Assembly (NCBI GenBank): GCA_945902115.1
Contig: CAMDLY010000016.1
Span: 1 to 47,234 of the forward strand
Origin: Lishizhenia tianjinensis
Lineage (GTDB): Bacteria > Bacteroidota > Bacteroidia > Flavobacteriales_D > Crocinitomicaceae
Reading direction: 5' to 3'
Length of the DNA: 47,234 nt
In this document: positions 24,656 through 33,755 of the stretch, piece by piece
Numbering within the stretch: position 1 is the stretch's first letter
Layout of the letters: each line of letters opens with the position of its first letter
Program-made: the position numbers and the translations under genes
The notes under the pieces: generated by a model
Databases searched by the model: none
What the model saw: the letters and a program-made list of their open reading frames with translations, nothing else
What the model was told of the DNA's origin: nothing

Positions 24656-26791
24656 ATGATAATTATCTATAAAAAAGTTAGAATTTCTCTCTTAATCACT
24701 TCTGTGTTTATTAATCTCTTTTTAGTGCGTGCAGATGAAGGAATGTTAATTCCGTCACTAATTGCAGCTTTTGAGTCCGATATGAAAGCGAAAGGCATGA
24801 AATTAAGTGCTGATGACATTTATGCTATTAATAAAGCGAGTTTAAAAGATGCCATCTTTCAATTTGGTGGAGGGTGCACTGCCGAACTCGTTTCGTCGAA
24901 AGGTTTACTATTAACAAATCACCATTGCGGGTATTCGCAAATTCAGTCTCATTCTTCGTTAGAAAAAGACTATTTAAAAAACGGGTTTTGGGCAAAATCA
25001 TTAGCAGACGAGTTGCCAAATCCGGGTTTAACAGCCGTAAGAATTGTGCGTATTGAAGACGTAGGATCAAAAGTTTTAGCGGGGGCAACTTCTAAAGATG
25101 ACCTATCCACCATTCAAGAGAACATTAAGAGAATAATAGCAGAGACCACAAAGCAGGGTCACTACGAAGCAGAGATAAAGGCATTTAACTACGGAAATGA
25201 CTATTATATGATGGTAAAAGAAATATTTACTGACATACGTTTCGTAGGGACCCCTCCGAATTCTATTGGAAAGTTTGGTGGCGACACGGATAATTGGGTA
25301 TGGCCGCGCCACACGGGGGATTTTTCCGTTTTCCGTATTTATGCAGGTAAAGACAACAAGCCGGCAGAATATTCAAATGATAACGTTCCTTATACCCCTA
25401 TTCGACACTTGAATATATCTTTTCGCGACAGAAAAGAAGGGGACTTTACGATGGTTTATGGTTTCCCCGGACAAACAGAGCAGCACGTAGTTTCGTCGTA
25501 TTTAAAATTTATCATTGAAAAGGAACGCCCAGCTCGAATTCATATGCGGGATTTATCCCTTGGGGTTATTGATGGCGCCATGAAGTCCTCTGACTTAATA
25601 AGAATTCAGTATTCCGCGAAACAAGCATCAATTGCAAATGCATGGAAAAAGTGGATTGGGCAAGTTGACGGCTTACGAACACTTGATGCTGTTACCGTAA
25701 AGCAGAATAGAGAGGCAGCATATACTCAAAAAGCAAATTCAAACGAGGGATGGAAAAAATATGCAACTGTCGTAGCAGAAATGAATGCACTCGTAGAACG
25801 CGAAATCAGCTGGGAATTCAAGTATGCAATGGGTGTAGAGTATTTCTCTTACGGCCCAGAGTATTTCAAATTAGCCCGATCAATCAACGACTTAGTCATC
25901 AATTATCAGAAATATAAAGAAATGGGAGAGCTGAGTTCAGTCATAGAACGGTTAAAAAGTGGTGCCGAAGGATTTTTTAAAAATTATGATGAACAGGTAG
26001 ATCGCCAAATCTTTGAATTATTGACAGGGGAATACCTAAAACAAATCAATGAGATTTTAGAAAATAACGGTGAAATAGGAATAAAGTCGACGGCAAACAT
26101 GATCTATTCAAAGTCGATTTTTACCAATAAGCAGCGTTATGTTGCTTTTCTTGAAAAATTCAACGACAAGAGCTTATTGAAATTAAAAAAAGATGAGGGG
26201 TTTAGCTTTTACGTCAAAAATATATCCACCTTTCGCAATGAAGTAGTCCCTTCTTATCAGAAATTTTATACAGAGATGAATTCACTTTTACAGCGATATG
26301 TAGAAGGCAAAAAAGAAATGTTTCCGAACGATAAACACTGGCCTGATGCCAACAGCACCTTAAGGATCACCTACGGTAAACTTGAAGGATCTGCCCCTAC
26401 GGATGGAATGAAATATATTGAACACACTACCCTTGACGGAATGATAACGAAATATTATAGTGGGAATGTAGACTTTGAACTTCAACCACGAATGTTAGAG
26501 CTTCATAAGGATAAAAATTATGGACAGTATGCGCAGGATGGACAACTTTGGGTTTGTTTTACAGGATCAAATCATACTACCGGAGGAAACTCTGGCTCTC
26601 CAGTTCTCGACGAGAATGGAAATTTGATGGGGCTAAATTTTGACCGTACATGGGAAAGTACGATGAGCGATTACTTATTTGATCCATCCCGGTGCAGAAA
26701 CGTAGTGGTTGATATTCGATACGTTTTATGGGTGATGGATGTCTATTCAGATGCAAAGCATTTGGTAGAGGAGATGACATTAGTTAAATAA
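24656..26791 (+). CDS. S46 family dipeptidyl-peptidase, DPP11-type
   Basis: This 711-residue exopeptidase removes dipeptides in the periplasm. It has a signal peptide (to about ADEG, residue 27). The chymotrypsin-like triad is visible: His in LTNHHCGY (~89-90), Asp222 in WPRHTGDFS and Ser646 in TGGNSGSPV. Arg664, 18 residues after the serine (GLNFDRTW), corresponds to Arg673 of Porphyromonas DPP11, which sets specificity for Asp/Glu; DPP7 has Gly there. Asp/Glu specificity is thus predicted. A TAATTTTTG-like box ends 5 nt before the ATG, suggesting a short or absent leader. The length is normal for the family. Confidence 0.93.
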   Translation: MIIIYKKVRISLLITSVFINLFLVRADEGMLIPSLIAAFESDMKAKGMKLSADDIYAINKASLKDAIFQFGGGCTAELVSSKGLLLTNHHCGYSQIQSHSSLEKDYLKNGFWAKSLADELPNPGLTAVRIVRIEDVGSKVLAGATSKDDLSTIQENIKRIIAETTKQGHYEAEIKAFNYGNDYYMMVKEIFTDIRFVGTPPNSIGKFGGDTDNWVWPRHTGDFSVFRIYAGKDNKPAEYSNDNVPYTPIRHLNISFRDRKEGDFTMVYGFPGQTEQHVVSSYLKFIIEKERPARIHMRDLSLGVIDGAMKSSDLIRIQYSAKQASIANAWKKWIGQVDGLRTLDAVTVKQNREAAYTQKANSNEGWKKYATVVAEMNALVEREISWEFKYAMGVEYFSYGPEYFKLARSINDLVINYQKYKEMGELSSVIERLKSGAEGFFKNYDEQVDRQIFELLTGEYLKQINEILENNGEIGIKSTANMIYSKSIFTNKQRYVAFLEKFNDKSLLKLKKDEGFSFYVKNISTFRNEVVPSYQKFYTEMNSLLQRYVEGKKEMFPNDKHWPDANSTLRITYGKLEGSAPTDGMKYIEHTTLDGMITKYYSGNVDFELQPRMLELHKDKNYGQYAQDGQLWVCFTGSNHTTGGNSGSPVLDENGNLMGLNFDRTWESTMSDYLFDPSRCRNVVVDIRYVLWVMDVYSDAKHLVEEMTLVK

Positions 26792-26799
26792 TATTAACT

Positions 26800-26807
26800 T
26801 ATCTTTG
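26800..26807 (+). promoter_or_regulatory. -7 box (TATCTTTG) 5 nt before the glycosyltransferase start
   Basis: TATCTTTG-actca-GTG is a perfect TAnnTTTG match just before the likely GTG start, implying a nearly leaderless transcript. No -33 TTG element is seen at the usual spacing. Confidence 0.4.
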
Positions 26808-26812
26808 ACTCA

Positions 26813-28471
26813 GTGGAGAAATATTCGATTAGTCCGTATTTAGTCAGTTGTGTTACGATAGTCATAAGTCTATTAATTCCCCACGACGTTTTAGCAGAAC
26901 AGCATCCCGCTACTTGGTTATTTGATTGGGGAAGCAGAACGGTTACAGAAGGCGGTCAAGAGGTTATCCAACCATATTACTGGTCTCATTTACTGGCATC
27001 TGTTATAATGATTGTTTATACAGCATGTGCTGTATTTATTTTTCTATATGCCCTTGTTCAGCTCACACTAGGCGTAGGCTATTTACGAAAAATGAAGATG
27101 ATTAAGGAACAGCAAAAAGGGGAATTTATTGAAACAAGTGCACCTAAAGTAACAGTTCAGTTACCCATGTACAATGAAATGTATGTCGCAGATAGAATCA
27201 TCGATGCGGTCGCGGCTTTTGATTACCCCAGAGATAAGTTTCAGATTCAAGTATTAGATGATTCAACGGACGAAACACAAGAGATTATAGCTAAGAAAGT
27301 AAAAGAGTGGCAAGATAAAGGGTTGGATATATCTCATATTCATCGGGTAAACAGAAAAGGGTATAAGGCCGGAGCACTTGACGATGCAATGGACCAAGTC
27401 AAAGGGGAATTTATTGCCATATTTGATGCGGATTTTGTTCCTAACCCAGACTTCCTAAAGAAGACGATACCGCATTTTAAACATGATAAAATAGGCGTTG
27501 TTCAAACGCGATGGGGTCACCTGAATAAAGAATACTCTACATTGACGAGATTGCAAGCTTTTGGATTAGATGCCCATTTTATTATCGAACAATGTGGTAG
27601 AAACAGCAACGAACATTTTATAAATTTCAACGGTACTGCCGGCGTCTGGAGAAAAACATGCATCGAAGATGCAGGAGGCTGGGAACACGACACAATAACA
27701 GAGGATTTGGACCTGAGTTACAGGGCACAGATTAAAGGTTGGAAATTTGCCTACCTAGTAGACGTTGTGTCGCCCGCAGAACTTCCTATCACCATGTCAG
27801 CCTTAAAAAACCAGCAACACCGTTGGATGAAGGGCGGGGCAGAAGTATTCCTTAAAATGTGGCGAAGACTTTTATTTGCTAAGGGGGTCCGCCTCTCTGA
27901 CAAGTTTCATGGGATGGCGCATCTTTTCAATTCCTCTGTGTTCTTGTTTATTATAACCCTCTCTATCACAAGTTTATTCATGAGCAACATTGCAGGGTCA
28001 TTTCCTGACCTACGTACTTACTTAAAGTTTTATTATTTTTTTTACACGAGTACTTTCATATTGATGCTATATTATTGGATAGCCTATCGAGATAAAACAG
28101 GTAATGTAATAAAGGATACAGTAAAATTTGTCCCGAAATTTTTCTTATTTCTAACTATTTCTTCGGCTTTAGCTTTAAGTAATGCAGTTGCCGTTATTGA
28201 GGGTTGGTTGGGAATTAAAAGTTCTTTTGTTCGTACCCCAAAATTTAATGTCAATAAAAAGTCAGAATTTTCAAGCAATAAATACGATAAAAAACACCTT
28301 TCAATAGTCAATATATTAGAAATAGTTTTTTTCTTGATTTTTTCTACCAGCACTTTTTTCATGCTTATGGATGGGAATATCGGCACACTGATTTTCCATG
28401 GCATGGTGGCTGCTGGTTTTGGTATAGTAATTTATCACACATTTAAAGAACTAAAAGGTCATCAATACTGA
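26813..28471 (+). CDS. Membrane-bound family 2 glycosyltransferase (cellulose-synthase-like)
   Basis: This 552-residue inner-membrane enzyme starts with GTG. It has N-terminal membrane segments (~8-28 and ~58-90), then a GT2 catalytic domain with the full D,D,D,QxxRW set: DD at 149-150 (QVLDDSTDE), DAD at 205-207, TEDLD at 296-300 and QQHRW at 334-338. About four C-terminal membrane helices follow. This architecture fits processive or lipid-linked glycosyl transfer (cellulose-synthase-like, or glucosylceramide-synthase-like relatives in Bacteroidota). The sugar donor and product cannot be told from sequence. It lies 21 bp after the S46 gene and 16 bp before cysS. Confidence 0.9.
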   Translation: MEKYSISPYLVSCVTIVISLLIPHDVLAEQHPATWLFDWGSRTVTEGGQEVIQPYYWSHLLASVIMIVYTACAVFIFLYALVQLTLGVGYLRKMKMIKEQQKGEFIETSAPKVTVQLPMYNEMYVADRIIDAVAAFDYPRDKFQIQVLDDSTDETQEIIAKKVKEWQDKGLDISHIHRVNRKGYKAGALDDAMDQVKGEFIAIFDADFVPNPDFLKKTIPHFKHDKIGVVQTRWGHLNKEYSTLTRLQAFGLDAHFIIEQCGRNSNEHFINFNGTAGVWRKTCIEDAGGWEHDTITEDLDLSYRAQIKGWKFAYLVDVVSPAELPITMSALKNQQHRWMKGGAEVFLKMWRRLLFAKGVRLSDKFHGMAHLFNSSVFLFIITLSITSLFMSNIAGSFPDLRTYLKFYYFFYTSTFILMLYYWIAYRDKTGNVIKDTVKFVPKFFLFLTISSALALSNAVAVIEGWLGIKSSFVRTPKFNVNKKSEFSSNKYDKKHLSIVNILEIVFFLIFSTSTFFMLMDGNIGTLIFHGMVAAGFGIVIYHTFKELKGHQY

Positions 28472-28487
28472 TTCGGAAAAGTTAAGC

Positions 28488-29945
28488 ATGGAACACAAAA
28501 TCAGCATTTACAATAGCCTTACTGGAAAAAAAGAAATACTTGTTCCGCGGAATGAACATTATGTTGGGATGTACGTGTGTGGCCCAACCCTGTACAGTGA
28601 GCCTCACATGGGAAATATGCGTACGTTTATCAATTTTGACCTCGTATTTAGATGTTTACTTCATGCGGGCTACAAGGTCAAATACGTAAGAAATATTACT
28701 GACGCCGGACACATTACAAATTCAGCCGGACAAGAAGAGGACAGTATTGGAAAGGCAGCACGAGCAGAACAACTGCAATCGTTGGAAATAGTGTATAAAT
28801 ACAACGTGAAATTTCAGGAGCTCCAGCGGCTTTACAATATGCTTCCCCCAAGTATAGAACCTACTGCTACAGGACACATTCAAGAACAAATTGAAATTAT
28901 TGAGAAGATCTTGGAAAATGGTTACGGTTATGTAATTAATGGCTCTGTATATTTTGACACTAAAAAGTACATGCAAGACTACAATTACGGGATTCTAAGT
29001 GGCCGAAAAGTTGAAGAACAGGAAAATGAAACGAGGGCCTTAAACAATCAGGAGGAAAAGAGGTTTTTTGCTGATTTTGCTTTATGGAAAAAGGCAAACC
29101 CCGATGATATGCAAATCTGGCGTTCTCCATGGGGAGATGGAAACCCTGGCTGGCATATAGAATGTACAGCGATGAGCACAAAATACTTAGGAAAGCAATT
29201 TGATATACACGGAGGTGGAATGGACTTAAAGTTTCCACACCACGAAGATGAAATTGCTCAAAGTTGTGGTTCTTTTGGGTGTCAACCCGCTTCTATTTGG
29301 ATGCATGCAAACATGTTGAACGTGAACGGACAGAAAATGAGCAAAAGCCTCGGGAATTTCTTTCTACCAAAAGAAATAGTAGAGGGAACAAGTTCACTTT
29401 TTCAGAAGCCATTCCCCCCCAATGTAATCCGTTTCTTTATGATGCAGGCACATTACCGTAGCACACTTGATGTTACAGAAAAAGGATTAGAAGCTGCTGA
29501 AAAAGGCATGGGAAGATTATTGGAAGCCATAAGTTTATTAAATAAATTACCTAGCTCTACCTCTTCTTCTGTAGATATAAATGCTCTTTTAGATTCATTC
29601 GATAAAGCGATACAGGATGATTTTAATGCGCCAATTTTGATAGCTAATTTGTTTGAGGCCGTGCGTTATATAAACTTAATAAACGACAGTAAAGAAACCA
29701 TTTCTAAAGACGATCTCATAAAACTAACAGAAGCCATGAGTACTTTTGTTTATGACATTTTAGGCATTTCATCGGAGGATAAATCACAAGATAACCGCTT
29801 GGGGCCAGTAATGGATTTGGTAATCAATTTAAGAGATCAAGCAAGAGAGCAAAAGGATTGGACAACTTCTGACAAAATTCGGGACGGTTTGTCTGCTGCT
29901 GGGATAATCGTAAAAGACAGCAAGGACGGAACGAAGTGGTCTTAA
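28488..29945 (+). CDS. cysS: Cysteine--tRNA ligase
   Basis: CysS charges tRNA-Cys. The 485-residue protein has the zinc Cys31 and HIGH box in MYVCGPTLYSEPHMGN (HMGN 40-43). Other zinc-site and active-site elements appear in WHIECTAMS and GGGMDLKFPHHEDEIAQS, and the KMSKS box in NGQKMSKSLGNFF at about 283-287. The C-terminal anticodon-binding part contains RDQAREQKDWTTSDKIRDGL. The TAA stop shares the TTAA tetranucleotide with the stop of the convergent gene (4-nt overlap), leaving no room for a terminator between them. Confidence 0.97.
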   Translation: MEHKISIYNSLTGKKEILVPRNEHYVGMYVCGPTLYSEPHMGNMRTFINFDLVFRCLLHAGYKVKYVRNITDAGHITNSAGQEEDSIGKAARAEQLQSLEIVYKYNVKFQELQRLYNMLPPSIEPTATGHIQEQIEIIEKILENGYGYVINGSVYFDTKKYMQDYNYGILSGRKVEEQENETRALNNQEEKRFFADFALWKKANPDDMQIWRSPWGDGNPGWHIECTAMSTKYLGKQFDIHGGGMDLKFPHHEDEIAQSCGSFGCQPASIWMHANMLNVNGQKMSKSLGNFFLPKEIVEGTSSLFQKPFPPNVIRFFMMQAHYRSTLDVTEKGLEAAEKGMGRLLEAISLLNKLPSSTSSSVDINALLDSFDKAIQDDFNAPILIANLFEAVRYINLINDSKETISKDDLIKLTEAMSTFVYDILGISSEDKSQDNRLGPVMDLVINLRDQAREQKDWTTSDKIRDGLSAAGIIVKDSKDGTKWS

Positions 29946-30904
29946 CGATTAAAATCCTCTTTTAACTCTTGAATTACTTCATCCACCGACCGAATTGACG
30001 TCACATGTTCTATGGAAGGACCAGCGCACCATACAGTTTTGTATGTTGAAGAGAATGCTGCTTTTTGTAAACTTTTCATTCCTCGCATAAACGTAAAAGC
30101 TTTTACCCACTTTTTTAGGCGTTTGTTTTTATTTAGGAGTCTTTCCATCCAGTTTTGCTTCGTGCCGATTTCCTGCACATATGGTGTGTTAATTACTGTA
30201 CAGGGTGTTCCGGATAACTTTGTGGTCAATACAATATCCTTGGCCCCATAGTCAACACAAGCCTGTTTATATTCTATTGAGACGGGAGCTTCTTTTGTTG
30301 CTATAAAAACACTCCCCATTGATAATCCGTCGGCCCCCAGGGCTAACATTTCTCTAATGCCCGCGCCGGTTCCTATTCCTCCCGCAGAAATAATAGGGAT
30401 GGTGCATTCTTTTTTCAAAGCAGGGATTAATTCACTGTATGAAGTAGGACCTGCATGACCACCCGCTTCTTTACATACGGCAATTATTGCGTCAGCACCC
30501 ATGTCCTGTACCTTTTTTGCAAAATAGACATCGGTAACATCGCAGAAAACCAATATGTTATTTGAGTGAGCCATTTTTATTGTTTCCTCAGGAGAACCAA
30601 GTGAAGTAATGAAATAATCTATTTTTTCCTCACAACAAACGCGGAGCTGTTCCTTGTAAAGAAAATTAGACTTATTTACTATTAAATTTATACCTAAAGG
30701 GCCTTTCACTTCCTTCTTGACCTTTCGTATTGCCTTCCTCAACTCATCAGTATTGCGGTAATTCAATGCCGGAATGGCACCTGTTATACCCCCTTTAATA
30801 GCTTCAATAACCATTTCCTCATTGGAAACCAAAAACATAGGCGCCATGATTACAGGAAAATCAATACGAAGTAAAGTGCAAAGCTTAGCTTTAGAAGGAT
30901 CCAT
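29942..30904 (-). CDS. Nitronate monooxygenase-like (2-nitropropane dioxygenase family) flavoprotein
   Basis: This 320-residue FMN-binding TIM-barrel protein has the family's N-terminal PVIMAPMFLVSNEEMVI, the central EAGGHAGPTSY (phosphate/FMN contact and active-site His region), PIISAGGIGTGAGI and LSMGSVFIATKEAP. Family members oxidise nitronates or act as NAD(P)H-dependent flavin reductases. Some homologues are enoyl-ACP reductase (FabK-like), so the substrate is uncertain. It is the last gene of the minus-strand run, 28 bp after tspO, and its stop overlaps that of cysS. Confidence 0.88.
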   Translation of the reverse strand: MDPSKAKLCTLLRIDFPVIMAPMFLVSNEEMVIEAIKGGITGAIPALNYRNTDELRKAIRKVKKEVKGPLGINLIVNKSNFLYKEQLRVCCEEKIDYFITSLGSPEETIKMAHSNNILVFCDVTDVYFAKKVQDMGADAIIAVCKEAGGHAGPTSYSELIPALKKECTIPIISAGGIGTGAGIREMLALGADGLSMGSVFIATKEAPVSIEYKQACVDYGAKDIVLTTKLSGTPCTVINTPYVQEIGTKQNWMERLLNKNKRLKKWVKAFTFMRGMKSLQKAAFSSTYKTVWCAGPSIEHVTSIRSVDEVIQELKEDFNR

Positions 30905-30932
30905 AAATTTAGTCAGATAAAGTTATGGAAAA

Positions 30933-31400
30933 TCACTGAAAAACTGGGTAGGCATTCAAACTTATGGCCACAAATAGCCAAAGGATGTAGGGCAGTAAGA
31001 GCAGATTCCAACTACTTTTATTTCTTTTGTGGCATGCTAGACCCAACCAAATCAATACGAGCAATAAGCTGGTAATTACAATCAACGCAGCTACCAATAG
31101 GTGAAATTGAAAAAAGAAGGGGTTCCAGGTTACGTTAAGAAACCACTGTAAAACATAAATCTGTAGGTATAATTTCCAGTTATTTGTTGTCATTAACCGA
31201 GCCATAAACAAACTGAAGCAAATCATGATGCTAGACCATGCCACTCCAAAAACATAACCTGGAGGGGTCCATGGCGCTTTTGGTAAGTTTTGGTACCATG
31301 TGTTTTCCATGGGGCTCCCACCCATCAAAATGCTACCCAAGGCTAATGCCCCAAAATTAAGTAGTAAAAACAATATAAAGTAGCTAAGTTTTTTTTTCAT
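30933..31400 (-). CDS. TspO/MBR family membrane protein
   Basis: The 155-residue protein has five hydrophobic helices and the tryptophan-rich TspO pattern: WYQNLPKAPWTPPGYVFGVA near residues 36-55, LQIYVLQWFLNVTWNPFFF, and a LNAYPVFQ end. TspO proteins bind porphyrins and act in tetrapyrrole or oxygen-stress signalling in bacteria, though the bacterial role varies. The start overlaps the stop of the 135-residue unknown gene by 4 nt (ATGA-type), so the two are co-translated. Confidence 0.92.
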   Translation of the reverse strand: MKKKLSYFILFLLLNFGALALGSILMGGSPMENTWYQNLPKAPWTPPGYVFGVAWSSIMICFSLFMARLMTTNNWKLYLQIYVLQWFLNVTWNPFFFQFHLLVAALIVITSLLLVLIWLGLACHKRNKSSWNLLLLPYILWLFVAISLNAYPVFQ

Positions 31401-31804
31401 TTAATAATAACGCCTGGTTTTTTAAAATGTTCTAATACTTTCATCCTCTCAACAGAGACGGATTCTGCAGGAATAATAAATCGTTTATCATACATGATTT
31501 CGTCAACCCAAAAGCTAACCCAATATTCATTTGTTAAACCAAATAATTCTGGTAAAATAGGTTCTATTTTTGCGGCTTCGTTTGGTAGTAATACTTCTAA
31601 GCTATGTCGAAGAGTTGATGTTTTTATTTTTTCTCCAGTTTGTGCGTTTTCTCCATATCCCGTGCTGGAAATAATAACCCCTTCCATAATATCCTCACGA
31701 AAACTTAGCAAATACACACCAAATTCTTTTTCACTCTCTACATCTTCTAGTATTACAGCAATAGCCACATTTTCTACTTTTGGCCCTTTTAATTCTTCTC
31801 TCAT
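31397..31804 (-). CDS. Conserved-looking cytoplasmic protein, function unknown
   Basis: The 135-residue protein has no signal peptide or membrane segment. It alternates beta-strand-like and helical stretches (VENVAIAVILEDV, EFGVYLLSF, EGVIISSTGYG, EYWVSFWVDEIMYDKRFIIP) and has no recognisable catalytic motif. It overlaps its upstream neighbour (serine hydrolase) and downstream neighbour (tspO) by 4 nt each, so it is tightly embedded in the operon. I cannot assign a family. Confidence 0.75.
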   Translation of the reverse strand: MREELKGPKVENVAIAVILEDVESEKEFGVYLLSFREDIMEGVIISSTGYGENAQTGEKIKTSTLRHSLEVLLPNEAAKIEPILPELFGLTNEYWVSFWVDEIMYDKRFIIPAESVSVERMKVLEHFKKPGVIIK

Positions 31805-33048
31805 TTTATTTGCTTCGCTTGATTGACAATGGCATCTTTCATCTTAATATAGGCTAATATGTCTACCGAGTGGCCAACGAGGTAGTCAAAGGAATTAATT
31901 TTCCTCGGTAAAATAGGGATTCTATGTAACTTAAAATTTTTATCTGTCCTTTCCCCTAATCTAACAATTAAGGTATTTTCCTTCGGAAAGAACATTATAT
32001 ATTGCCCAAGTAAGCCTCTAAAGTAATGAACAGGATTTCCATTGTTATCATAGGTCCATAAATGAAGCCCATAGACCAAATTGGTAATTCCGTCTTTAGT
32101 CAATAATGTTTTATCAGGCAGTAACATTTTCTCTACATAATCAGACGAAACAATACGTTTACCTTCCCATTCCCCTTTGTTCAGCATAAGTCTACCTAGC
32201 AAAGCAAAATCGCGGGCCGTAGCATAGAAACAGCAATAGGCTTTTTCATCTCCCCCTTCTTTATCCATACTCCATGAAGCTTCCTGTGCGCTACCCATAG
32301 GTTTCCATAATCTTTCAGCAGCGTATTGGGCAATCGTCATTCCTGTAGCCTTTTCCAATATCATGGCTAAAAGTTGCGTATTTCCACTTTGGTAATGAAA
32401 CACTGTCCCTGGTTTTTCCACCACACGTTGCCTAGTGACAAGCCCTTCTAAATCGTCGCCGTAATAAGCCTCAGCAGTTTCTGAAAATGGGTTCTTACCA
32501 CTTTCATCCCAGTCAAAACCCGCTGACATGGTCAATAAATGTCGGATAGTTAGCACATCACGTCCATTTTCTATAAATGCGGGGATATATCTGTAAACAG
32601 GTTCTTCAATCGATTTAATATGCCCTTCATCAAGCGCGACCCCCACCAATAAAGAGACTATGGTTTTTGCCATACTGAAGGAGTTACTTATAGTTTCCTT
32701 AGAGTGGTTTCCCCAATACTTTTCATAAAGAATAGTATCGTTACGAACCACAAGAAACGCGCGTGTTTTCATTTCTTCAAGGTAATCCATTTTATCACTC
32801 GATAGGGTAATTTTATCCGTTTCCGAATGAACCACCCATTTATAGGTTTTGGACCCCTTTGCTATCGTTATTTTCGGAAATAGCGTAAGATCATAAATTC
32901 CGGGGCCGGCCTTTCCAACGAGGTAGGTTTTGGCAATACCATTGTAAAGGTAAATACGCCCACTTAATAAAATAAAGAGGTTAAGCGCCAGTAACAATGC
33001 GCCAATGGTGTAGAAGAAATACCGAAAATACACCCACCCGCGTTTCAT
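31801..33048 (-). CDS. Beta-lactamase-related serine hydrolase (class C fold)
   Basis: The 415-residue protein has one N-terminal membrane segment (~8-30), so the domain is membrane-tethered and probably periplasmic. The PF00144-type hydrolase domain has the catalytic S-x-x-K motif as SMAK (Ser125, Lys128) in NSFSMAKTIVSLLVG. A second motif is Tyr219 in FHYQSGNTQLLA, and TIRHLLTMSAGFDWDE is typical of the branch that includes esterases and 6-aminohexanoate-dimer hydrolases. Antibiotic hydrolysis is not implied. It overlaps lipB by 4 nt upstream and the unknown 135-residue gene by 4 nt downstream. Confidence 0.9.
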   Translation of the reverse strand: MKRGWVYFRYFFYTIGALLLALNLFILLSGRIYLYNGIAKTYLVGKAGPGIYDLTLFPKITIAKGSKTYKWVVHSETDKITLSSDKMDYLEEMKTRAFLVVRNDTILYEKYWGNHSKETISNSFSMAKTIVSLLVGVALDEGHIKSIEEPVYRYIPAFIENGRDVLTIRHLLTMSAGFDWDESGKNPFSETAEAYYGDDLEGLVTRQRVVEKPGTVFHYQSGNTQLLAMILEKATGMTIAQYAAERLWKPMGSAQEASWSMDKEGGDEKAYCCFYATARDFALLGRLMLNKGEWEGKRIVSSDYVEKMLLPDKTLLTKDGITNLVYGLHLWTYDNNGNPVHYFRGLLGQYIMFFPKENTLIVRLGERTDKNFKLHRIPILPRKINSFDYLVGHSVDILAYIKMKDAIVNQAKQIK

Positions 33049-33755
33049 ACGTTTTTAACGTCAAAAATAAATAAATCTTGCAAATGCTTTAACAATACTT
33101 TCCAAACTTCCTCTATATCAAGCAGTTTACCCAATTCTTGTCGCATAGAGGTCACAGCTTTATCGTCTATACCACAAGGAACGATATGCGAAAAATAATC
33201 AAGATTTGTATTGACATTAAATCCTATGCCGTGCATGGTTACCCAACGCGAACTTTTTACACCCATCGCACATATTTTACGTGCTTTCTCAGGGTCATCT
33301 CCCTCAATCCAAACACCTGTAAATCCTTGCATACGACCAGCCTGAATTCCATAGTCCTTTAAGGTAAGAATCACAGCTTCTTCCAAATAACGCAAGTATC
33401 GGTGAATGTCTGTAAAAAACTGGTCTAAATCTAAGATTGGATAGACAACGAGCTGACCAGGACCATGATATGTAATGTCTCCCCCCCGATTTATTTTGTA
33501 GAAGCTTGCCTCTTTTTTGATAAGTTCTGTGTCGTTCAACAAAAGATGTTCTGGTTTACCACTTTTACCGAGGGTAAACACATGAGGGTGCTGACAACAC
33601 ACCAAGTGGTTTATGGGTAATTCGTTTGTTTCACCATTGCGACGGGCAATCTTCAAGTCTACAGCCTTTTTGAACAAGTCCTCTTGTCGGTCCCACGCCT
33701 TCTTATAATCAATTAAGCCCCAATTTAATACAGTTACTGAGGGTCTCTTGTCCAT
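33045..33755 (-). CDS. lipB: Octanoyl-ACP:protein N-octanoyltransferase
   Basis: LipB moves octanoate from acyl carrier protein to lipoate-dependent enzymes. The 236-residue protein has the family signature RGGDITYHGPGQLVVYPI at ~90-107. It also has the catalytic lysine Lys167 in MGVKSSRWVTMHGIGFN and the acyl-thioester cysteine Cys194 in VPCGI. The start codon overlaps the stop of the preceding isomerase gene by one base (TAATG), and its end overlaps the serine hydrolase gene by 4 nt. No lipA is in the window. Confidence 0.95.
   Translation of the reverse strand: MDKRPSVTVLNWGLIDYKKAWDRQEDLFKKAVDLKIARRNGETNELPINHLVCCQHPHVFTLGKSGKPEHLLLNDTELIKKEASFYKINRGGDITYHGPGQLVVYPILDLDQFFTDIHRYLRYLEEAVILTLKDYGIQAGRMQGFTGVWIEGDDPEKARKICAMGVKSSRWVTMHGIGFNVNTNLDYFSHIVPCGIDDKAVTSMRQELGKLLDIEEVWKVLLKHLQDLFIFDVKNV

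Noticed and set aside
31801-33048. Beta-lactamase antibiotic resistance gene
   Set aside because: The S-x-x-K fold is shared by many esterases and peptidases; motifs fit the general PF00144 branch and not AmpC.
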